The notes: generated from the sequence alone by a model not told the origin. Positions 17,527 through 26,410 are shown, numbered from the stretch's first letter. The stretch is 64,000 nucleotides of DNA from Candidatus Thorarchaeota archaeon (GCA_016841005.1 JAEORG010000035.1:1-64000); one strand, 5' to 3'. Made by a program: numbers and translations.

Positions 17527-17970
17527 TCAGAGGTCTAATGTAAACCAAATTCTTGTGATATTCTGTTCGCTTTCTATTCGAAGATCTGCGTAAGTCATTG
17601 CCTTGACCTCAGTACGGGTGTCATGCTTCTCATGATTGATGTCTTCACCCCATGCGGTTCCTTCGAGGTGATAACCTTCTGAATCTTTGTTCAGGGAATA
17701 GATTTCAAATTTGGAGTAGAACTTGTATTCAAGGTCTATTAAGGAAATGACTTGACCAATCCACTCGACCAATAGCTCGCTAAGATCGTGCCCACTGACA
17801 GAAATCTTGGTAGATTCAATAGGCTCAACAGTTGATGTGTCCATAATGACCTCAAAAGTAGCTAATGCAGCCTCAATAAATGCTAATTCCAATGTTGGAG
17901 CCCAGCATTCTACGGTAATATCTGCGGTGTGCTCATGATAGCTGAAGCCATGGTCGTTCATCTGGTTCAC
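17527..17970 (-). CDS. Archease, RtcB ligase activator
   Basis: 147-residue archease, the cofactor that speeds guanylylation and turnover of the tRNA ligase RtcB. Signature features: HTADITVECWAPTLELAF near the start with the metal-binding Asp, LLVEWIGQVISLID in the middle, and the C-terminal EVKAMTYADLRIE with a final hydrophobic strand. It suits the setting: the adjacent tRNA-Ser gene contains an intron that needs splicing and ligation. RtcB is not in the window. CCTTTTAAGC on the minus strand near 17991-18000 is a plausible TATA box. Confidence 0.93.
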   Translation of the reverse strand: MNQMNDHGFSYHEHTADITVECWAPTLELAFIEAALATFEVIMDTSTVEPIESTKISVSGHDLSELLVEWIGQVISLIDLEYKFYSKFEIYSLNKDSEGYHLEGTAWGEDINHEKHDTRTEVKAMTYADLRIESEQNITRIWFTLDL

Positions 17971-18021
17971 AAAGTGCCTCCACTACAAGAAGCTTAAAAG
18001 GCATTTCCAATGGTCTGCAGA

Positions 18022-18044
18022 GGCAAGTCAGTTATTGACTTGCC
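18022..18044. repeat. Perfect 9-bp inverted repeat upstream of tRNA-Ser
   Basis: GGCAAGTCA (18022-18030) and TGACTTGCC (18036-18044) can form a perfect 9-bp stem with loop GTTAT. It lies in the 80-base gap between the divergent archease and tRNA-Ser genes, ending 6 bases before the tRNA. It could be an operator or a stem in the tRNA 5' leader. Confidence 0.7.
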
Positions 18045-18050
18045 AATTGA

Positions 18051-18166
18051 GCCGAGGTAGCCAAGCCCGGATTACGGCGCCGGTCTTGAAATCTCGGGTG
18101 TTTTTCACCCAAAGACCAAGCTAACCGGTATCTTCGGATGCATGAGTTCAAATCTCATCCTCGGCG
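18051..18166 (+). tRNA. tRNA-Ser (UGA anticodon) with anticodon-loop intron
   Basis: Acceptor GCCGAGG (18051-18057) pairs with CCTCGGC (18159-18165), discriminator G, encoded CCA at 18167-18169. The anticodon stem is CCGGT/ACCGG with TGA at 18087-18089. A 32-base intron (18091-18122) sits after position 37; CTTG/CAAG forms the 4-bp central helix with 3-base bulges AAA and CTA, a canonical bulge-helix-bulge. The long variable arm (ATC-TTCG-GAT) and the G discriminator confirm a serine tRNA. T arm ATGAG-TTCAAAT-CTCAT. Confidence 0.95.
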
Positions 18167-18199
18167 CCACTTCTCCTGTTATTATTCTGATGTAATACC

Positions 18200-19480
18200 T
18201 CATGTATCTAAATTCTCAATCACAGTAGCAACTCCTTGTCCACCACCAACACAGGCATTGGCAACTCCATATTTTCCATTTTTATCCTTGAGAATTCTCG
18301 CAAGAGTCCCAGTTAATCGAATCATTGTTGAGCCCAGAGGATGTCCAATTGCAGTCGACCCACCCATGACGTTTACTTTCTCTTCAGGAATTCCCAGCTT
18401 ATCCATGCAATTGAGTGCTACGATGCAGAATGCCTCATTGATTTCCCAGTAATCAATGTCCTCAGCATTTAATCCTGCATACTTCAAAGCCTTGATAGTA
18501 GCAGGTACAGGTCCTCGACCCATGACTGTTGGGTCAACTCCTGCCCAACCCATGGATACAATTCGAGCCATTGGTTTTATATCGCGTTTTTCGGCTTCCC
18601 TAGCCTCCATTAGAACTGCAGCAGTTGCGCCTGCATTAAGAGGTGAAGCATTACCAGGAGTTATCACTCCCTCCTCTGTCCCTTCACGTTTGATGTAACC
18701 CTCTTTTCCACCATTCTTCTCAAGGTAGAAGGGTGTCGATACTCGTGGAAGAGTTGCGACTTTTTCAAGAGTTGAAGGGCGAGCGCTCAGGTCTAGGTCA
18801 ATCAGCATAGGTTCATCAATGTTACCAGGTGCATGTCCCATCATGGGAATAATCTCACCTTTGAACCATCCATTCTCTTGATTCTTGACAGTCAGGTTAT
18901 GACTTCTCACTCCAAATTTGTCCATGTCCTCCTTAGTAAAGGTTGGAACTTCTTCTTCGTAGAGTTTCTGAGCAGTCTGTAACATATTGAAGACAGTCTG
19001 GACATCCAAGCCGGGTCTATAGAACTCTGAGGCCTTATCACCCATCGAGAAATTAGGATCAACTCCTTGTCCCCTCACCCGAGTCATGTGCTCAAAGCCC
19101 GTCGATAATACAGTGGTGCTGAACCCGGTCATTATCTCCATTATACCAATATGCATTCCACTACCTGCAGAACCACACTGACGATCTACAAAGAGCGAAG
19201 GCACATCATATGGAAATCCTGATAGAATTGATGGTATTTTTCCTCCATATGTCCAATTCTCCAGAACGCCTGATGCCACACCAATGGTGATTTCATCAAT
19301 ATCCTTTTTCTCAATTCCCTTGTCAGCCAGTGACCCATCAAAGAATTTCATCAGTAATCTTGATAGTAGCTCATCCCCACGAATCTCACCGAAGGCATCA
19401 GTTTCTGGTTTTTGAGGCCGTGACCGTGAGAAAGGGGTACGTGCATAATCAACTAGCCATACCTCTTTCGTCTCTTTCAT
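18200..19480 (-). CDS. Thiolase-family acetyl-CoA acyltransferase
   Basis: Thiolase of 426 residues acting in acyl-CoA cleavage or acetoacetyl-CoA formation. Active-site Cys in DRQCGSAG, motif NEAF, the His in GHPLGSTMIR and the C-terminal Cys in NACVGGGQG are all present, so it is complete. I use ATG at 19480 (MKETKEVWLVDYARTPF), the usual thiolase start; an earlier ATG at 19579 would add 33 residues not typical of the family, and a TATA-like TAATATACT lies between the two starts. With the acyl-CoA dehydrogenase at 15.4 kb it suggests beta-oxidation-type metabolism. Confidence 0.93.
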   Translation of the reverse strand: MKETKEVWLVDYARTPFSRSRPQKPETDAFGEIRGDELLSRLLMKFFDGSLADKGIEKKDIDEITIGVASGVLENWTYGGKIPSILSGFPYDVPSLFVDRQCGSAGSGMHIGIMEIMTGFSTTVLSTGFEHMTRVRGQGVDPNFSMGDKASEFYRPGLDVQTVFNMLQTAQKLYEEEVPTFTKEDMDKFGVRSHNLTVKNQENGWFKGEIIPMMGHAPGNIDEPMLIDLDLSARPSTLEKVATLPRVSTPFYLEKNGGKEGYIKREGTEEGVITPGNASPLNAGATAAVLMEAREAEKRDIKPMARIVSMGWAGVDPTVMGRGPVPATIKALKYAGLNAEDIDYWEINEAFCIVALNCMDKLGIPEEKVNVMGGSTAIGHPLGSTMIRLTGTLARILKDKNGKYGVANACVGGGQGVATVIENLDT

Positions 19481-19650
19481 GCCCAAATCTGAGCGTGTTC
19501 CGAGTGTTAACTCTTCTTGTTTATTGAATCGTTTTCGAAGTATATTAGAACACATGTTCCAAGAAGTAAAGAGTGACAAAATCCTGAGTTCTTCAATAGA
19601 GAACTTGATGATTTCTTGATAGGGTTAGTTAAGTCCACAATCGATGAGTT

Positions 19651-21258
19651 TTAGGTACTTGGTTTTCGTGATAAATACGGTCCATTGTCTTGAAATCCTA
19701 GATTTCGATAGTATTCCTTTACACCAATCCCGCTATTGACTACTAGTTGTTTAACAGAGAATTCATGGTGACCTATACTATCTGCCTCAGCTAGGAGCTT
19801 TTCACCCAATCCAAGATGTTGCCACGCATTATCATCACGTTCGCCTAAGTCTACAACAGGACCATATATTCTCAATTCCCTAATGATAGCAGATGGTGTA
19901 CCAAAAATCTCAGGTCGATACGCATCATCACTTGGAATTCGTAGTCTTAGAAATCCGAAAATTACATCGAGATTGAGGTTCTCAAATGATAGAAATACCT
20001 CGGTACCATCGCTTGCCTCGTATTCGCGACGTACAAGTTCTATATCTGACATGTCGATTTCCATATTCGACCGCATCTGGAAGTGTCCGATCTCTCTGAA
20101 ACGTATCGTTGGATTCCTAAGTTTACGTCTGTTCATTTCTTGGTGTACTAGTTCTCTGAGGTTGCCTTTGTTGAGCCCAGCCTCAACTTGATGTAGTGGG
20201 ATGTCTCTTTGCATCCGTTGAATCCGTACATATTCGGGCATTCTACTTACTGCAGTTGAAACTAGATCTACAATCTGATCGCTATTATAGGGAACATAAT
20301 CGCCTTTAATCCACCAGTCATAGAGTTGTGTGTTTTTTACAACTATAGTGGGATAAATCTTCAACATATCTGGTTGAAATTGTGAATCATTGAATAGTGT
20401 TTCAAAGTCCTCAAGGTCGCTCTCAAGATTTGAGCCGGGTAGACCTGGCATCATATGGTAACAAATTTTCAATCCACTATCTCTCAGTATCTTAGTTGCA
20501 TCTATGGTAGAATCTACACTATGGCCTCGCTGAACTCGTTCGAGTATGTCATCGGAAAGTGTTTGAACACCAAGTTCAACTCTCGTAGCACCCATCCTAA
20601 GCATATCATCAACAGTTTCCTTATTGACCCAATCAGGGCGAGTTTCAAATGTAAGCCCAACATTTCTGGATACTGTAGTTTCATTGACTTTCATTGCTGC
20701 GTTCAATGACGAACTTGTAGTACCATTCATTGCATCGAAACAACCCTTGACAAAATTCTCTCTATATGAAGGATCTTTAGAACACCAGTCGCCACCCATA
20801 ACAATGAGTTCAACCTTGTTGATACTATGTCCGATTGTGTGAAGTTGATGTAACCGGCTTTCAACCTGTTTGTATGGATCAAACTCATTCTGAATACCCC
20901 TCATTGTGGCAGGTTCGTGGCCTGTATAACTCTGAGGAACTCCCAAGTCAGGTCCCCCTGGGCAATATACGCACTTTCCATGTGGACAAGCATGTGGTTG
21001 AGTCATTACTGCTACAACAGCAACTCCAGATACTGTTCGTACAGGTCGCTTTTGCAGTATAGGACGAAGAATTTCTGCCTCTTCTGGGATAGTTGCTTGA
21101 AGTATATCTGCATTTGATGGTGTTTTTGATCGCTTGTGTTTGGCACATATTTCATTCTTAATACGATTCACGACTTTCTTATCGACAGGGATATCACTGC
21201 CTAATATTGCCTCTATAATTTCTCTGTAGAGTGTATAGTCCCCATCGCTCTCTGACAT
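19651..21258 (-). CDS. elp3: Elp3, tRNA uridine-34 carboxymethyl-forming radical SAM/acetyltransferase
   Basis: Archaeal Elp3, which modifies wobble uridine (cm5U) using SAM and acetyl-CoA. The radical-SAM cysteines are in CPHGKCVYCPGG (about residues 92-103), followed by MRGIQNEFDPYKQ, the GGDW segment and VELGVQTLSDD. The C-terminal GNAT domain has HLGLGEKLLAEAD and ends KEYYRNLGF. 535 residues is the full single-subunit length. It is monocistronic by spacing (52 bases upstream gap, 170 downstream). Confidence 0.96.
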   Translation of the reverse strand: MSESDGDYTLYREIIEAILGSDIPVDKKVVNRIKNEICAKHKRSKTPSNADILQATIPEEAEILRPILQKRPVRTVSGVAVVAVMTQPHACPHGKCVYCPGGPDLGVPQSYTGHEPATMRGIQNEFDPYKQVESRLHQLHTIGHSINKVELIVMGGDWCSKDPSYRENFVKGCFDAMNGTTSSSLNAAMKVNETTVSRNVGLTFETRPDWVNKETVDDMLRMGATRVELGVQTLSDDILERVQRGHSVDSTIDATKILRDSGLKICYHMMPGLPGSNLESDLEDFETLFNDSQFQPDMLKIYPTIVVKNTQLYDWWIKGDYVPYNSDQIVDLVSTAVSRMPEYVRIQRMQRDIPLHQVEAGLNKGNLRELVHQEMNRRKLRNPTIRFREIGHFQMRSNMEIDMSDIELVRREYEASDGTEVFLSFENLNLDVIFGFLRLRIPSDDAYRPEIFGTPSAIIRELRIYGPVVDLGERDDNAWQHLGLGEKLLAEADSIGHHEFSVKQLVVNSGIGVKEYYRNLGFQDNGPYLSRKPST

Positions 21259-21310
21259 GATATTCTGTTCTGCTTGTCTTTCAGATTAATACACTGTGGT
21301 ATGTGAGTTC

Positions 21311-21886
21311 CTATTTTGAAAGGGTTGTAGAATCAACCAAATCGGATTCTAAATCAAGTAGACGATTAGTTTCACTCTGATTAATACCTTCAATTATGGT
21401 TTCAATACCTCTTCTCTTACAGACATCTTGCAATGTTGCAACTGCGGTAGAAGTCCAACCAGTGATATCAAGCTCTCCAGGAATTGCAAGCTCCCGGAGC
21501 ATAATAGTAAATGGATGTACATACTCAATAGTCAAACTCTGAGCAATAATATTGGTAATATATTTTCGACCTCCGTTTATTGATGATGCATAGACCATGA
21601 GTAATGTTTCAATCGCTTCTGGTGTGCCCAATGCTGCTATTACTTTGATTCCAAGATACCATTCATCCGAGTTTCCTGAATCTAGCATGTTTCTACAATA
21701 ATCAAGTACACCCGGGTCTCTTCTGCGTGCGAGTTCCATGAGCCCGGGTATTCGTAAAATCAGGTGGACATCTTCATCATTTGCTAGTTCCCACAGCTGC
21801 GCTCGGCCTGTGTCAGTATGTAAAGGGGTGTGTTCTGGCCGGGAGGGAGGGTGACAGACCAGACGCAGCCGTGGAATGGGGGTCAT
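21311..21886 (-). CDS. Hypothetical protein, HEAT-repeat-like
   Basis: 191 residues, no named family recognised. From about residue 40 on it reads as successive amphipathic helix pairs (HLILRIPGLMELARRRDPGVLDYCRNML; WYLGIKVIAALGTPEAIETLLMVYA; PFTIMLRELA), a HEAT/Armadillo-like pattern suggesting a binding scaffold. The first 30 or so residues are Pro/His rich and may not be translated; no better ATG exists before residue 50. It lies between elp3 and the 5S rRNA gene. Confidence 0.5.
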   Translation of the reverse strand: MTPIPRLRLVCHPPSRPEHTPLHTDTGRAQLWELANDEDVHLILRIPGLMELARRRDPGVLDYCRNMLDSGNSDEWYLGIKVIAALGTPEAIETLLMVYASSINGGRKYITNIIAQSLTIEYVHPFTIMLRELAIPGELDITGWTSTAVATLQDVCKRRGIETIIEGINQSETNRLLDLESDLVDSTTLSK

Positions 21887-21978
21887 GGTTTGATGTTTCG
21901 TTGTTGTCTAATAAGGTCACCATAGAATAAATGGAATTTTTAGAATTACTTCCAAAAAACTGTGTTCGGAGGACAATC

Positions 21979-21986
21979 TTTAAATC
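21979..21986 (+). promoter_or_regulatory. TATA box of the 5S rRNA gene
   Basis: CTTTAAAT centred about 28 bases before the 5' end of the 5S rRNA, the normal archaeal TATA-to-start spacing. This suggests that the 5S gene has its own promoter and is not part of a larger rRNA operon. Confidence 0.6.
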
Positions 21987-22010
21987 CAATTGTCTGGTCG
22001 CAACACTTGA

Positions 22011-22124
22011 TGGCGGCCATAGGTTCCAGGATTTACCTGATCTCGGCTGAACTCAGAAGTCAAGCCTGGAGTCGTTGGATCAAATGTGCGCTGCGCGAGC
22101 GCGTGACAAGGGTCCAAGCTGCCA
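22011..22124 (+). rRNA. 5S ribosomal RNA, stand-alone
   Basis: Starts TGGCGGCCATAG and ends AAGCTGCCA; the termini TGGCGGC (22011-22017) and GCTGCCA (22118-22124) pair as helix I with one G-U. The internal ACCTGATCTCGG, CTGAACTCAGAAGT, CAAGCC run is the conserved 5S helix II/III-loop B/C region. A GC-rich helix (GTGCGCTGCGCGAGCGCGTG) provides the helix IV/V arm. About 114 bases is slightly short but in range, and ends are uncertain by a few bases. No 16S or 23S gene is near. An open reading frame across it is spurious. Confidence 0.9.
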
Positions 22125-22196
22125 CTTTCTTCTTATTCAATCAATTCTAAACATTCCTCCGAGACTGTAAAATAGCTCTCTGCCCGAATTTTACAT

Positions 22197-22883
22197 ATGA
22201 AACCACAGCCAGAAGAATGGAAAATAGCAGGTATAGATGAGGCGGGGCGAGGACCAATGTTTGGTCCAATGGTTGTGGCAGGAGTCTTGGTCGATTTAGA
22301 CTCATTAGAGTTTCTCAAGAAATCGGGCGTAAAGGACTCAAAGGTTTTGAGTGCTAAACGACGTGAAGAGTATGCAAAGACAATACAAAAAGTCGCATCA
22401 AAGATAGTAGTTGAGAAATTCTCTGCGATACAGATTGATACATCAAGACGTAGAGGGACAAATCTGAATGAAACAGAAGTCAAAATCTTTGCATCAATTG
22501 CTAAGAAGCTAAATCCAACCGAGCTATATTTGGATGCTGCAGATGTCAACGCCAAACGATTTGGTGAAAATGTAAGAAGGAGTTCAGGCCTTTTACCCAA
22601 GAAATGTAAGATAGTTTCTGAACACAAAGCAGATTCGAAATATGTAGTTGTTTCAGCTGCGTCAATAATAGCTAAGACTGAGCGTGATACAGTAATCAAT
22701 AAATTACACGAAAAATATGGCGATTTTGGCTCAGGATATCCAACAGACCCAAAATCTATTGCTTTTTTGAAAAAAATGATTGAAAATCGCGAAGAACTTC
22801 CGTTTTTTGTCAGAAGATCATGGGAATCTGTATCAAAAGCTATCCAAGAAGGAAAATCTGTTCAAAAACGATTGGACCACTAG
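22197..22883 (+). CDS. rnhB: Ribonuclease HII
   Basis: Removes RNA from RNA/DNA hybrids, including Okazaki primers and misincorporated ribonucleotides. Catalytic acids are visible in GIDEAGRGPMFGPMVVAG (Asp, Glu near residues 14-15), YLDAADVN (Asp), and the helix SKYVVVSAASIIAKTERD (Asp). 228 residues and the C-terminal GSGYPTDPKS are typical. It directly follows the 5S rRNA gene and converges with the HTH regulator gene, overlapping it by 4 bases. Confidence 0.95.
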   Translation: MKPQPEEWKIAGIDEAGRGPMFGPMVVAGVLVDLDSLEFLKKSGVKDSKVLSAKRREEYAKTIQKVASKIVVEKFSAIQIDTSRRRGTNLNETEVKIFASIAKKLNPTELYLDAADVNAKRFGENVRRSSGLLPKKCKIVSEHKADSKYVVVSAASIIAKTERDTVINKLHEKYGDFGSGYPTDPKSIAFLKKMIENREELPFFVRRSWESVSKAIQEGKSVQKRLDH

Positions 22884-23842
22884 TTTCCAGATCTCTCAGA
22901 AATTATTTTCTTTAATTCACGAGGTTTGTCGATTTCGTCCAACTCGAGTTGTCGAATAACAGGTATCTCTGCTACTGTTTCCTCTGCACGGCCCTCTTCT
23001 ATAATTAATACTGCATCAGACTCAGTGACTTGTGAAACACTCTTGATTATCTCAACTCGTTTCTTGAGACCCCAGTTCTTAATTGATCCAACTCCGGACA
23101 TTAGTGGAGGACCATCTTCCTTAGCTGCAACATGAAATGGAGCCCTGTCACTCCAGAGAACCTTCATGCCCAACCTCTCGAAAAATTGATTCACACGTAC
23201 TTCGATGTCTGGAATATTTTCTGGATTGCGTTGAACGGGTGGGGGTTGATCCCTAGGTTTAGCTCCAATCACATCGATGGGAATAATGAGATCTGTTTCA
23301 AGGACCTTTTCCAGCTCTAATGCAACATCTTTGCTGACATCCATCTCGTCTTTCTCATATGCCAAAATTGCTCTTGTGGATACCTCAACACAGCTTGCAA
23401 GCTCTTCCTTGGTCAAGTTTTGGGACAATCTCACTTCTCTAAGCTTCTCGCCATCAATCGCAACAAATCTACCTCCACGCTGGATAAACTCTCGAGGCAT
23501 CTTCTGCTCTGCAATAATACTGGAAAGACTAGGTGGTGCAATAGTTGAAACTCCATATCGTTTGTAGACTACTCCAGGGTCTAAATCACCACGCCTAGTT
23601 TTTGTCCCTACAATAAGTGGTGTTGCATTGAAGAAATGAGCTACAAGCTGTAGTGCAATTGCATCATCTTCTGTTAGAGCATCGATATTTGACAACATCT
23701 TGACCAAGATGAGTTGTTCACCCTTTCTTGCAACTAGGTCAAAACAACTTGGTCTGACATCACATCTTGATGATAAATCAAACCCGGCCTCCTCTAGGGC
23801 AGTAGTGACATCTTGAATTAACTGTCCTCGGGCCTTGGTCAT
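22880..23842 (-). CDS. Archaeal HTH regulator with endonuclease-fold-like N-terminus
   Basis: Member of the archaeal 'putative HTH-type transcriptional regulatory protein' family. Residues 1-110 (SCFDLVARKGEQLILVKMLSNIDAL) resemble the restriction-endonuclease-like fold used in these proteins; the Xre-type HTH is around 125-185 (LREVRLSQNLTKEELASCVEVSTRAILAYEKDE); the C-terminal third is a domain of unknown role. I start at MTKARG (23842); an ATG four codons earlier is possible. Targets are unknown. Confidence 0.85.
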   Translation of the reverse strand: MTKARGQLIQDVTTALEEAGFDLSSRCDVRPSCFDLVARKGEQLILVKMLSNIDALTEDDAIALQLVAHFFNATPLIVGTKTRRGDLDPGVVYKRYGVSTIAPPSLSSIIAEQKMPREFIQRGGRFVAIDGEKLREVRLSQNLTKEELASCVEVSTRAILAYEKDEMDVSKDVALELEKVLETDLIIPIDVIGAKPRDQPPPVQRNPENIPDIEVRVNQFFERLGMKVLWSDRAPFHVAAKEDGPPLMSGVGSIKNWGLKKRVEIIKSVSQVTESDAVLIIEEGRAEETVAEIPVIRQLELDEIDKPRELKKIISERSGN

Positions 23843-23905
23843 TGTAGATACCATGACTTTTCTGTATTGAATGCTTTTCAGGATATCTGATGGTGAAAAT
23901 GCGTT

Positions 23906-24361
23906 TCACAGTGATTCATCTACATGTCCAATAGAAGTTGTGAAACCAAGAGTGGTAGTAGAAGGTAATTTTCTGCGTACAAATTGGACTTGTGGTCGTG
24001 CAAGACGATCGATTGGCAGCCAACTAACCAAATCTCCCCATTGTAAGTTATCCTGTGATAGTATCTTATGAATAAGAAATAGTTCTACCTTTGATCCTGC
24101 AACAGTGAAAATTCCAGTTCCTAGGTCCATGCGACGTAGAATGACAATAGGAAGCATGAAATCATTATGAAATTCGATAGGAACTTCTTTTGAAAGCTCC
24201 TCAATTTCATATTTCAGGAAGAGTGAGGACTCTCCTCCCCGGGTGTGGAAACTTGGAAACTCGTGTTGTATAAGCTCTGATAGAGCTACTCTTTTAGCTG
24301 GTAGATGATCGTTTGAAGTATCAATCTCATTTTCAATCATTTTCTCTATGAATCGACTCAC
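23906..24361 (-). CDS. UPF0216 (DUF61) protein
   Basis: 151-residue member of the archaeal UPF0216/DUF61 family, function unknown. Diagnostic stretches: NDHLPAKRVALSELI near the N-terminus, LFLKYEIEEL, and MLPIVILRRMDLGTGIFTVAG. It is the last gene of a run with fibrillarin and Nop5; its start overlaps the fibrillarin stop by 4 bases, so it is translated with C/D-box RNP proteins. An RNA-related role is plausible from context only. Confidence 0.85.
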   Translation of the reverse strand: MSRFIEKMIENEIDTSNDHLPAKRVALSELIQHEFPSFHTRGGESSLFLKYEIEELSKEVPIEFHNDFMLPIVILRRMDLGTGIFTVAGSKVELFLIHKILSQDNLQWGDLVSWLPIDRLARPQVQFVRRKLPSTTTLGFTTSIGHVDESL

Positions 24362-25056
24362 ATAGGTGCCTCCGCCAATCTTACTACAATGAAACGATGA
24401 TCCTTCTCAAGAGGATCAAGATTCACATTATCGATAATCTCAGTTCCACCAGCTACAAGCTCTGAAATTTCCTTATTGTAAACTTCATCCGTTCCTGATG
24501 TGGAATCGATACTTCGAGCTTTAATAGCAATCATACCATATCCTCCCATCGAACAGAATGTTGATAGATTCTCTAAGAGAATTCTTGCTTGGTTTGGTTG
24601 TGCGACGTCCTGATAGACAATGTCTATGGTGCTTCCGATAAGAGGCGCATAACGAGCTGGATGACGAGCATCCTCGATTATCGGAACTATATTAGAACGA
24701 GTTTCAGCAAGTCGAATTAATTTACGAGCAACTTGTACTGAAAATTCTACAGCAAATACTACTCCATTTTCTCCAACTATATCGGAAACATGACTGACTG
24801 TTGTTCCAGAAGCTGCACCAAGATACAGTACTCGCGACCCAGGTTGAATGGGCATCTCCCGTAATCCCTTCTTAATAGCTGCTGCAAGTTTTGACCTCCG
24901 AGTCGCCCAAAGTCTATACTCCTCACCATCTTTCTTCACAATCTTCTCACCATAGACACTCTGATGTGGAACGAGTGTTTTAGTGGAGAGAGATTCTCTA
25001 TCATTATCTTTTACACTGAAAATCCCTGGAAACCTGTGATTTTGGATATCAGTCAT
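24358..25056 (-). CDS. flpA: Fibrillarin, C/D-box RNP 2'-O-methyltransferase
   Basis: Catalytic subunit of the C/D-box guide RNP that 2'-O-methylates rRNA and tRNA. SAM-binding VLYLGAASGTTVSHVSDIVG (about residues 76-95), VFAVEFS, and the DIVYQDVAQPNQARIL segment define the family; the catalytic Asp and Lys (IAIKARSID) are present. 232 residues is normal. It is flanked by 4-base overlaps with nop5 upstream and UPF0216 downstream. Confidence 0.96.
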   Translation of the reverse strand: MTDIQNHRFPGIFSVKDNDRESLSTKTLVPHQSVYGEKIVKKDGEEYRLWATRRSKLAAAIKKGLREMPIQPGSRVLYLGAASGTTVSHVSDIVGENGVVFAVEFSVQVARKLIRLAETRSNIVPIIEDARHPARYAPLIGSTIDIVYQDVAQPNQARILLENLSTFCSMGGYGMIAIKARSIDSTSGTDEVYNKEISELVAGGTEIIDNVNLDPLEKDHRFIVVRLAEAPM

Positions 25057-26306
25057 CGCCGACGACCTCCTTTGTGTCTTCTCTGCTGACCTTTGCCCTG
25101 TTTCCTTGGAGACCTCTTGGGTTTACTTGGTTTTGGTGTTGTGGGTTTAGGCGGTGGAGCCTCAGGGTTTTGTTTCTGAATTTCTACGAGTCGAGCTTCA
25201 AATTGATCTCGTAAACTGGTTACTACACCTCTATCAGAGTACGCATCGATTCGAGCTGCTAAAGATAATTTTCCAGCTAGCGCTCTTGCAATCTTTCCCC
25301 TTTGCCAATAGGGAGCGCTATGAATTTCCGGTACTTGGTAAATTATTCCATGTTTTGGTGGATCGGCACCAGTCTTCAGGCTTCGAAAGAGAGCTTTCTC
25401 TGCACCGAGAATCTGTAGTGTGCTTGATGGTTTCCGTGATAGTTCCTTAAGAGAACCAGCCAGACTAAGGAGCCTGGCTCCTACTAATGGGCCCACCAGT
25501 GAGGTGATATTAGGAGCAACTTCCTCCATCAATACTGAGATGTAATTTTCCAACACTCGACGCTTCTTAATCAGACTGAGAATTATATCTGTCAAGGTTT
25601 GAATTGCATTCATATCAGATTCCGAAATATCCGAACCAAGCATATCTCCAGTAGAAGACTGGATCTTTTCTATTGAAGCATCTGAAATTCCTGATTTCTT
25701 GAGATTTTCTTGAGTCATGTTGGACCGTAGTCCGCAGACATTGACCACACGGGCGTATTCCTCATGATCCTCAATTAGTTCGTTTAGAGATGGAAAATGG
25801 ATAGAATACCACTCTCTCAAGCGCATTGCAATGATGTTGATAGATTTGTCAATCTCATCAACGCAATCAATGGCATGTTTAATGGAGGGGTCTTTCTCTT
25901 CTCCTGCTTCACTTATGGCATATTTTGCTAAAGCAATACCTACTTTTCGTCTGAAAGTTTGTAAATCCGATTCCGTTTCTATTATTCCATTATCAATTAA
26001 TTGATTGTCATGTAAGCTGTGGAACCACTTTATTGCATTTGATGATGATTCTACTTTGACTTCAATATCTTTTACTTCAGATATTGCCTTTGCTAAATTC
26101 GAATCAGCAACTGTGATTGGTGCTTGAATTTCGATTGATTCCAGAATTTTTCTCAGATGTTCAGTAGGACATCCATCATTTAGTAGTCGCATATTTTCTA
26201 CTGATTCATCTGTGTGTGGATAGATGATCTGCTCTGCTAACACATGGCTCTCTTTATTGAGAAGAAATATTCCAAATGTGGTAAATGTCAGATAGCTACC
26301 CATCAT
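25053..26306 (-). CDS. nop5: Nop5 (Nop56/58-like) C/D-box RNP scaffold
   Basis: Bridges fibrillarin to L7Ae and guide RNA. The N-terminal domain (residues 1-130) binds fibrillarin; a coiled coil follows (DEIDKSINIIAMRLREWYSIHFPSL region, about 150-240), then the NOP domain with APNITSLVGPLVGARLLSLAGSL and the GAEKALFRSL motif (about 265-315). The tail ends in Pro/Lys/Arg repeats (PKPTTPKPSKPKRSPRK), commonly basic in this family. It heads the nop5-fibrillarin-UPF0216 run. Confidence 0.95.
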   Translation of the reverse strand: MMGSYLTFTTFGIFLLNKESHVLAEQIIYPHTDESVENMRLLNDGCPTEHLRKILESIEIQAPITVADSNLAKAISEVKDIEVKVESSSNAIKWFHSLHDNQLIDNGIIETESDLQTFRRKVGIALAKYAISEAGEEKDPSIKHAIDCVDEIDKSINIIAMRLREWYSIHFPSLNELIEDHEEYARVVNVCGLRSNMTQENLKKSGISDASIEKIQSSTGDMLGSDISESDMNAIQTLTDIILSLIKKRRVLENYISVLMEEVAPNITSLVGPLVGARLLSLAGSLKELSRKPSSTLQILGAEKALFRSLKTGADPPKHGIIYQVPEIHSAPYWQRGKIARALAGKLSLAARIDAYSDRGVVTSLRDQFEARLVEIQKQNPEAPPPKPTTPKPSKPKRSPRKQGKGQQRRHKGGRRR

Positions 26307-26410
26307 GCATCAACTCGATGGCACCAGAAATCTTAGAATTCGGATAAGTCTGTCGTCCTGGCGCTTTGCTTATTACTGACTGGTTAGTGGTGAAATACTT
26401 GGGTGTATAG

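Noticed and set aside
18138..18452. 104-codon + strand frame across tRNA-Ser and the thiolase 3' end
   Set aside because: It overlaps a certain tRNA and is antisense to the thiolase.
19481..19579. 33-residue N-terminal extension of the thiolase
   Set aside because: Not typical of thiolases, and a TATA-like element lies inside it, so ATG 19480 is preferred.
21962..22150. 62-codon frame across the 5S rRNA
   Set aside because: The region folds and reads as 5S rRNA; the frame is accidental.
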